A stretch of DNA of 64,000 nucleotides, taken from Halothermothrix orenii H 168. Its GTDB lineage: Bacteria; Bacillota; Halanaerobiia; Halanaerobiales; Halothermotrichaceae. The notes beneath the pieces were generated by a model that saw nothing but the letters and a program-made list of their open reading frames with translations, was not told the origin of the DNA and ran no database searches. Numbering within the stretch: the stretch's first letter is position 1; the number at the start of each line of letters is the position of its first letter. Position numbers and translations under genes: made by a program. The stretch is from assembly GCF_000020485.1 (NCBI RefSeq), contig NC_011899.1:869937-933936 (forward strand). The letters run 5' to 3'. Shown here in pieces: positions 61,419-64,000 of this stretch.

Positions 61419-62210
61419 GTGAAAAGGGTTTTAGTTAACGGAGCCATGGGCAAGATGGGTCAGGAAGTAGTAAAGACTGTAGTTGAAGAAACTGAAGATT
61501 TATTGGTCGGTGCCTGTGATATGAAAGGCATTGGAGAAAATATTATGGATCTGTTAGGTTTGAAGGGGGACAGAGTGACAATATACGGTGATCTTACAGA
61601 AGCGATCCAGAAAACAAATCCAGATGTAATAATAGACTTTACGATACCTGAAGTTGTGATGAACAATATAAAGACAGGTCTTTCCCATAAAGTACATATG
61701 ATTGTAGGCACTACCGGAATTACTGAGGTTGATTTAAAGGAAATTAAGGACCTGGCTGAAGCAAATAATGTAAATGCATTAATCGTACCCAACTTTGCAA
61801 TAGGGGCGGTTTTGATGATGGAGTTTTCAAGAGAAGCGGCCAGGTATTTTAAGGATGTTGAGATAATTGAATTACATCATAATCAGAAGATTGATGCTCC
61901 TTCAGGTACTTCTATAAAAACTGCTGAATTAATTAATAGAAACATGAATAACTGTGAAAACAATGGAATTAATGAAATTGAAAGAATCAAGGGGGCCCGG
62001 GGAGGAAATAAAAATGGAGTAAATATTCACAGTGTAAGATTACCCGGCCTTGTGGCCCATCAGGAAGTTATCTTCGGTGGAGAAGGCCAGACCTTAACCA
62101 TAAGACATGATTCATATAGTAGAAAATCATTTATGCCAGGGGTAAAGCTTGCCCTCAAGAAAATAACTGATATTAATGGTCTGGTATATGGACTTGAAAA
62201 AATACTGTAA
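61419..62210 (+). CDS. dapB: 4-hydroxy-tetrahydrodipicolinate reductase
   Basis: Reduces the dihydrodipicolinate precursor in diaminopimelate/lysine synthesis. The NAD(P) fold is VNGAMGKMGQEVVKTVVEE; then DFTIPEVVMNNI, GTTGITEVDL and the active-site ELHHNQKIDAPSGTSIKTAE. It has about 263 residues. GTG 61419 follows AGGAAAGGG with 8-nt spacing; GTG 61410 overlaps that site. It is upstream of the dipicolinate synthase genes, which share its substrate pool. Confidence 0.95.
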   Translation: MKRVLVNGAMGKMGQEVVKTVVEETEDLLVGACDMKGIGENIMDLLGLKGDRVTIYGDLTEAIQKTNPDVIIDFTIPEVVMNNIKTGLSHKVHMIVGTTGITEVDLKEIKDLAEANNVNALIVPNFAIGAVLMMEFSREAARYFKDVEIIELHHNQKIDAPSGTSIKTAELINRNMNNCENNGINEIERIKGARGGNKNGVNIHSVRLPGLVAHQEVIFGGEGQTLTIRHDSYSRKSFMPGVKLALKKITDINGLVYGLEKIL

Positions 62211-62227
62211 TTTAATTATTTTTGATG

Positions 62228-62250
62228 AAAGGCCGTAACAGGCCTTTTTA
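62228..62250 (+). terminator. Terminator after dapB
   Basis: AAAGGCC (62228-62234) pairs with GGCCTTT (62241-62247), followed by TTATTTTTAT. It lies within the upstream extension of the dpaA frame and argues against a start there. Confidence 0.78.
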
Positions 62251-62326
62251 TTTTTATATCTGCACTTTCCACAGGGTACATACATATATTAATACTGTAT
62301 ATAATTTTAAAAAGGGGGTAGGTGTT

Positions 62327-63190
62327 CTGAAAACAATAGCTATTGTTGGTGGAGATGCTAGAGAATGGGTCTTGATGAAGGAACTGGCTAAACTGGGATA
62401 TAAGTTAAAGATACTGGCTACCCCAGAAGCAAAAACACATAATAATATAGAATATTACAGTTCCCTTAATAAGGTTATAAAAAATACAGATGTTGTAATT
62501 GCACCCATGTCAAGTACAGATGAAGAAGGTTACTTAAAAGCGACATTTATTGACAGGAAAATAAAACTGGATGACCGCTTTTTTGATTTACTTAAACCTG
62601 GTAGTTTATTTATTATCGGTATTGCCCGTCCTTACCAGAAAAAATTATTAAAAGAAAGGAAAGTAAATTATGTTGAACTGGCTGATTTAGATGAGGTTGC
62701 TATTTTGAATGCTGTACCTACTGCCGAAGGGGCTTTAAAAATTGCGATAGAAGAAACTCCGGTTACTATTTTTGAGAGTAATTGCCTTGTATTTGGATTG
62801 GGAAGGGTAGGTATATCTGTTGCCTGGAGGCTTAAGGCCCTGGGAGCCAGTTGCTATGGTGTTACCAGAAATAAAGCTGCTGTAGCCAGGGCCAGGGACC
62901 TGGGTATTAAAATGTTAAGCTATGATAACCTTACCAACTACCTGGAAAAAATGGATTTATTAATAAATACAGTACCTGCTCAGGTAATCACCCGGGAATA
63001 TATAGAGTTACTGCAAAAAGAAGCTGTCATAATTGATCTGGCTTCCCCACCGGGTGGTACTGATTTTAACAGTGCTGACGAATTGGGTATTAAAGCAATT
63101 TTAGCACCTGGTCTCCCTGGTAAAGTCGCTCCAGTAACATCCGGGCAAATATTGAGTGAGGTTATACCTGACATTATTAAGGGAAATTAG
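62327..63190 (+). CDS. dpaA: Dipicolinate synthase subunit A
   Basis: Part of the enzyme that makes dipicolinic acid for spores, an oxidoreductase with an NAD(P) fold. IAIVGGDAREWVLMKELAKL starts the protein; VFGLGRVGISVAWRLKALGA is the second dinucleotide fold, and IDLASPPGGTDF and LPGKVAPVTSGQILSEVI are family hallmarks. About 287 residues. The frame is open from 62222, but the dapB terminator lies there. AAAGGGGG at 62311-62318 points to CTG 62327, an uncommon start. It is followed 29 bp later by dpaB. Confidence 0.9.
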   Translation: MKTIAIVGGDAREWVLMKELAKLGYKLKILATPEAKTHNNIEYYSSLNKVIKNTDVVIAPMSSTDEEGYLKATFIDRKIKLDDRFFDLLKPGSLFIIGIARPYQKKLLKERKVNYVELADLDEVAILNAVPTAEGALKIAIEETPVTIFESNCLVFGLGRVGISVAWRLKALGASCYGVTRNKAAVARARDLGIKMLSYDNLTNYLEKMDLLINTVPAQVITREYIELLQKEAVIIDLASPPGGTDFNSADELGIKAILAPGLPGKVAPVTSGQILSEVIPDIIKGN

Positions 63191-63219
63191 TATTACGGGA
63201 ACTGGAGGAGGTGTCAGAT

Positions 63220-63813
63220 TTGAATTTATCCGGTAAAAAGATAGGTTTCGGGATTACCGGTTCCCATTGTACACTGGATCGTGTTATGCCGGTTTTAGAA
63301 GAGGTTGTTGAGTCCGGGGCTGATGTTACACCGATTATATCAGAAGCCATCCTTAACCGTGATACTAAGTTTGGTCCTGCTGATAAGTGGTTAAAAAAGA
63401 TACTGGATATAACCCAGAAGCCATTGATAAAGTCGGTTGTTGAAGCTGAACCGATCGGACCGGGAAAAATGCTTGATCTATTGATTATAGCCCCCTGTAC
63501 AGGTAATACAATGGCCAAACTGGCCAATGGTATTATTGATGAAACAGTAGTTATGGCAGCCAAGGCCCAGTTAAGGAACGACAGGCCCGTGCTTTTAGCT
63601 ATTGCAACCAATGACGGGTTGGGGATGAATGCTAAAAACCTTGGAATATTACTAAATACGAAAAATATATTCTTTGTTCCCTTTGGGCAGGATAACCCTG
63701 ATTCAAAAAAGAATTCACTTGTAGCCAGATTTGATCTTGTTACCAGGGCAGCAGAATTTGCCCTGGAGAAAAAACAAATTCAACCTGTTTTAATAGAATA
63801 CCGGGGAATTTAG
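63220..63813 (+). CDS. dpaB: Dipicolinate synthase subunit B
   Basis: Flavoprotein-fold subunit of dipicolinate synthase (SpoVFB). KKIGFGITGSHCTLDRVMPV begins it; LLIIAPCTGNTMAKLANGI resembles the flavodoxin-like flavin decarboxylase fold, and LAIATNDGLGMNAKNLG and FVPFGQDNP are typical of DpaB. About 197 residues. TTG 63220 after GGAGGAGG is preferred over GTG 63211. With dpaA it turns the dapA product into dipicolinate. Confidence 0.93.
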   Translation: MNLSGKKIGFGITGSHCTLDRVMPVLEEVVESGADVTPIISEAILNRDTKFGPADKWLKKILDITQKPLIKSVVEAEPIGPGKMLDLLIIAPCTGNTMAKLANGIIDETVVMAAKAQLRNDRPVLLAIATNDGLGMNAKNLGILLNTKNIFFVPFGQDNPDSKKNSLVARFDLVTRAAEFALEKKQIQPVLIEYRGI

Positions 63814-63814
63814 T

Positions 63815-63842
63815 TTGCTTTTATGAATAATTATGGTAAAAT
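63815..63842 (+). promoter_or_regulatory. Predicted promoter of asd
   Basis: TTGCTT (63815-63820), 16-bp spacer with TG just before, TAAAAT (63837-63842). It would let asd be transcribed apart from the dipicolinate genes. Confidence 0.5.
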
Positions 63843-63876
63843 GAATATAGTTATATTTGAACTGGAGGGGAGTAAT

Positions 63877-64000
63877 TTGAGTAGTTATAATATTGCAGTT
63901 GTTGGAGCAACTGGTGCTGTTGGAAGAGAAATGGTTAAGGTACTGGAGCAACGTAATTTTCCGGTAAATAAGTTAAAACTTCTGGCAACCGAACGGTCAG
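63877..64000 (+). CDS. asd: Aspartate-semialdehyde dehydrogenase, N-terminal part (3' end outside window)
   Basis: The first 41 residues are visible: [20 protein letters not shown] is the NADP-binding fold typical of Asd, followed by [16 protein letters not shown]. The enzyme reduces aspartyl phosphate to the semialdehyde, the step before dihydrodipicolinate synthase. TTG 63877 follows GGAGGGG. It continues the lysine/dipicolinate cluster. Confidence 0.92.
   Translation, partial: MSSYNIAVVGATGAVGREMVKVLEQRNFPVNKLKLLATERS

Noticed and set aside
62222-62326. N-terminal extension of dpaA from 62222
   Set aside because: It would translate the dapB terminator hairpin and does not match the start of the DpaA family.

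Overview
The window is AT-rich DNA from a low-G+C Firmicutes-type anaerobe. Three features point to a diderm Firmicute of the Halanaerobiales, close to Halothermothrix orenii (inference, no search run). Regulation is Firmicutes-like: a T-box ahead of argS, a GlpP antiterminator gene, a LexA-type box of the CGAAC..GT class, and frequent TTG/GTG starts. Dipicolinate synthase genes and small YjcZ-like proteins point to a sporulating lineage. There are also outer-membrane elements: three predicted barrels ending in Phe, a LolA-like protein and an RND exporter.

Layout. 1-4.5 kb: glycerol operon (glpK end, glpA, a second FAD oxidoreductase, DUF1667, glpP) with a promoter and a leader terminator that GlpP probably controls. 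4.5-18 kb: asnS, an exported FAD oxidoreductase with an SLH-like tail coupled to ogt, pepF, an esterase, a PepV-like dipeptidase, a DUF4097 lipoprotein, argS with T-box (specifier CGC), and a TPP enzyme. 18-36.7 kb: an eroded gene, a large exported metallopeptidase/propeller/barrel protein, many small housekeeping or membrane genes, three unlisted small membrane-protein genes (30.0-30.6 kb), a LiaF-like gene, a YolD-like gene under an apparent SOS box, and a glutamate-cysteine ligase/ATP-grasp pair followed by acylphosphatase.

36.77-55.36 kb is the unusual part: 18.6 kb bounded by ISLre2-family elements. Neither boundary element has its own target duplication, but the same 10 bp (ATAATAACTT) lies just outside the left end of the left element and just outside the right end of the right element. 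This suggests a composite transposon. It carries a TetR(FadR-like)/RND/LolA-like/barrel operon with a perfect promoter and two identical-architecture 18-bp operators, a membrane ferredoxin, a cupin, wrecked hsdR, patatin and ABC genes, an SDR with a zinc-ribbon tail, and a complete ribDEBAH operon. A further IS copy has inserted into the right element with a clean 9-bp duplication.

55.4-64 kb returns to ordinary chromosome: an RlmL-type methyltransferase, glycogen debranching enzyme and alpha-glucan phosphorylase (storage glucan breakdown), a DMT exporter, then dapB-dpaA-dpaB-asd, which joins lysine/diaminopimelate synthesis to spore dipicolinate.

No tRNA or rRNA gene, CRISPR array or replication origin was seen. 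Functional names rest on recognisable motifs and on memory of families; no database was consulted.
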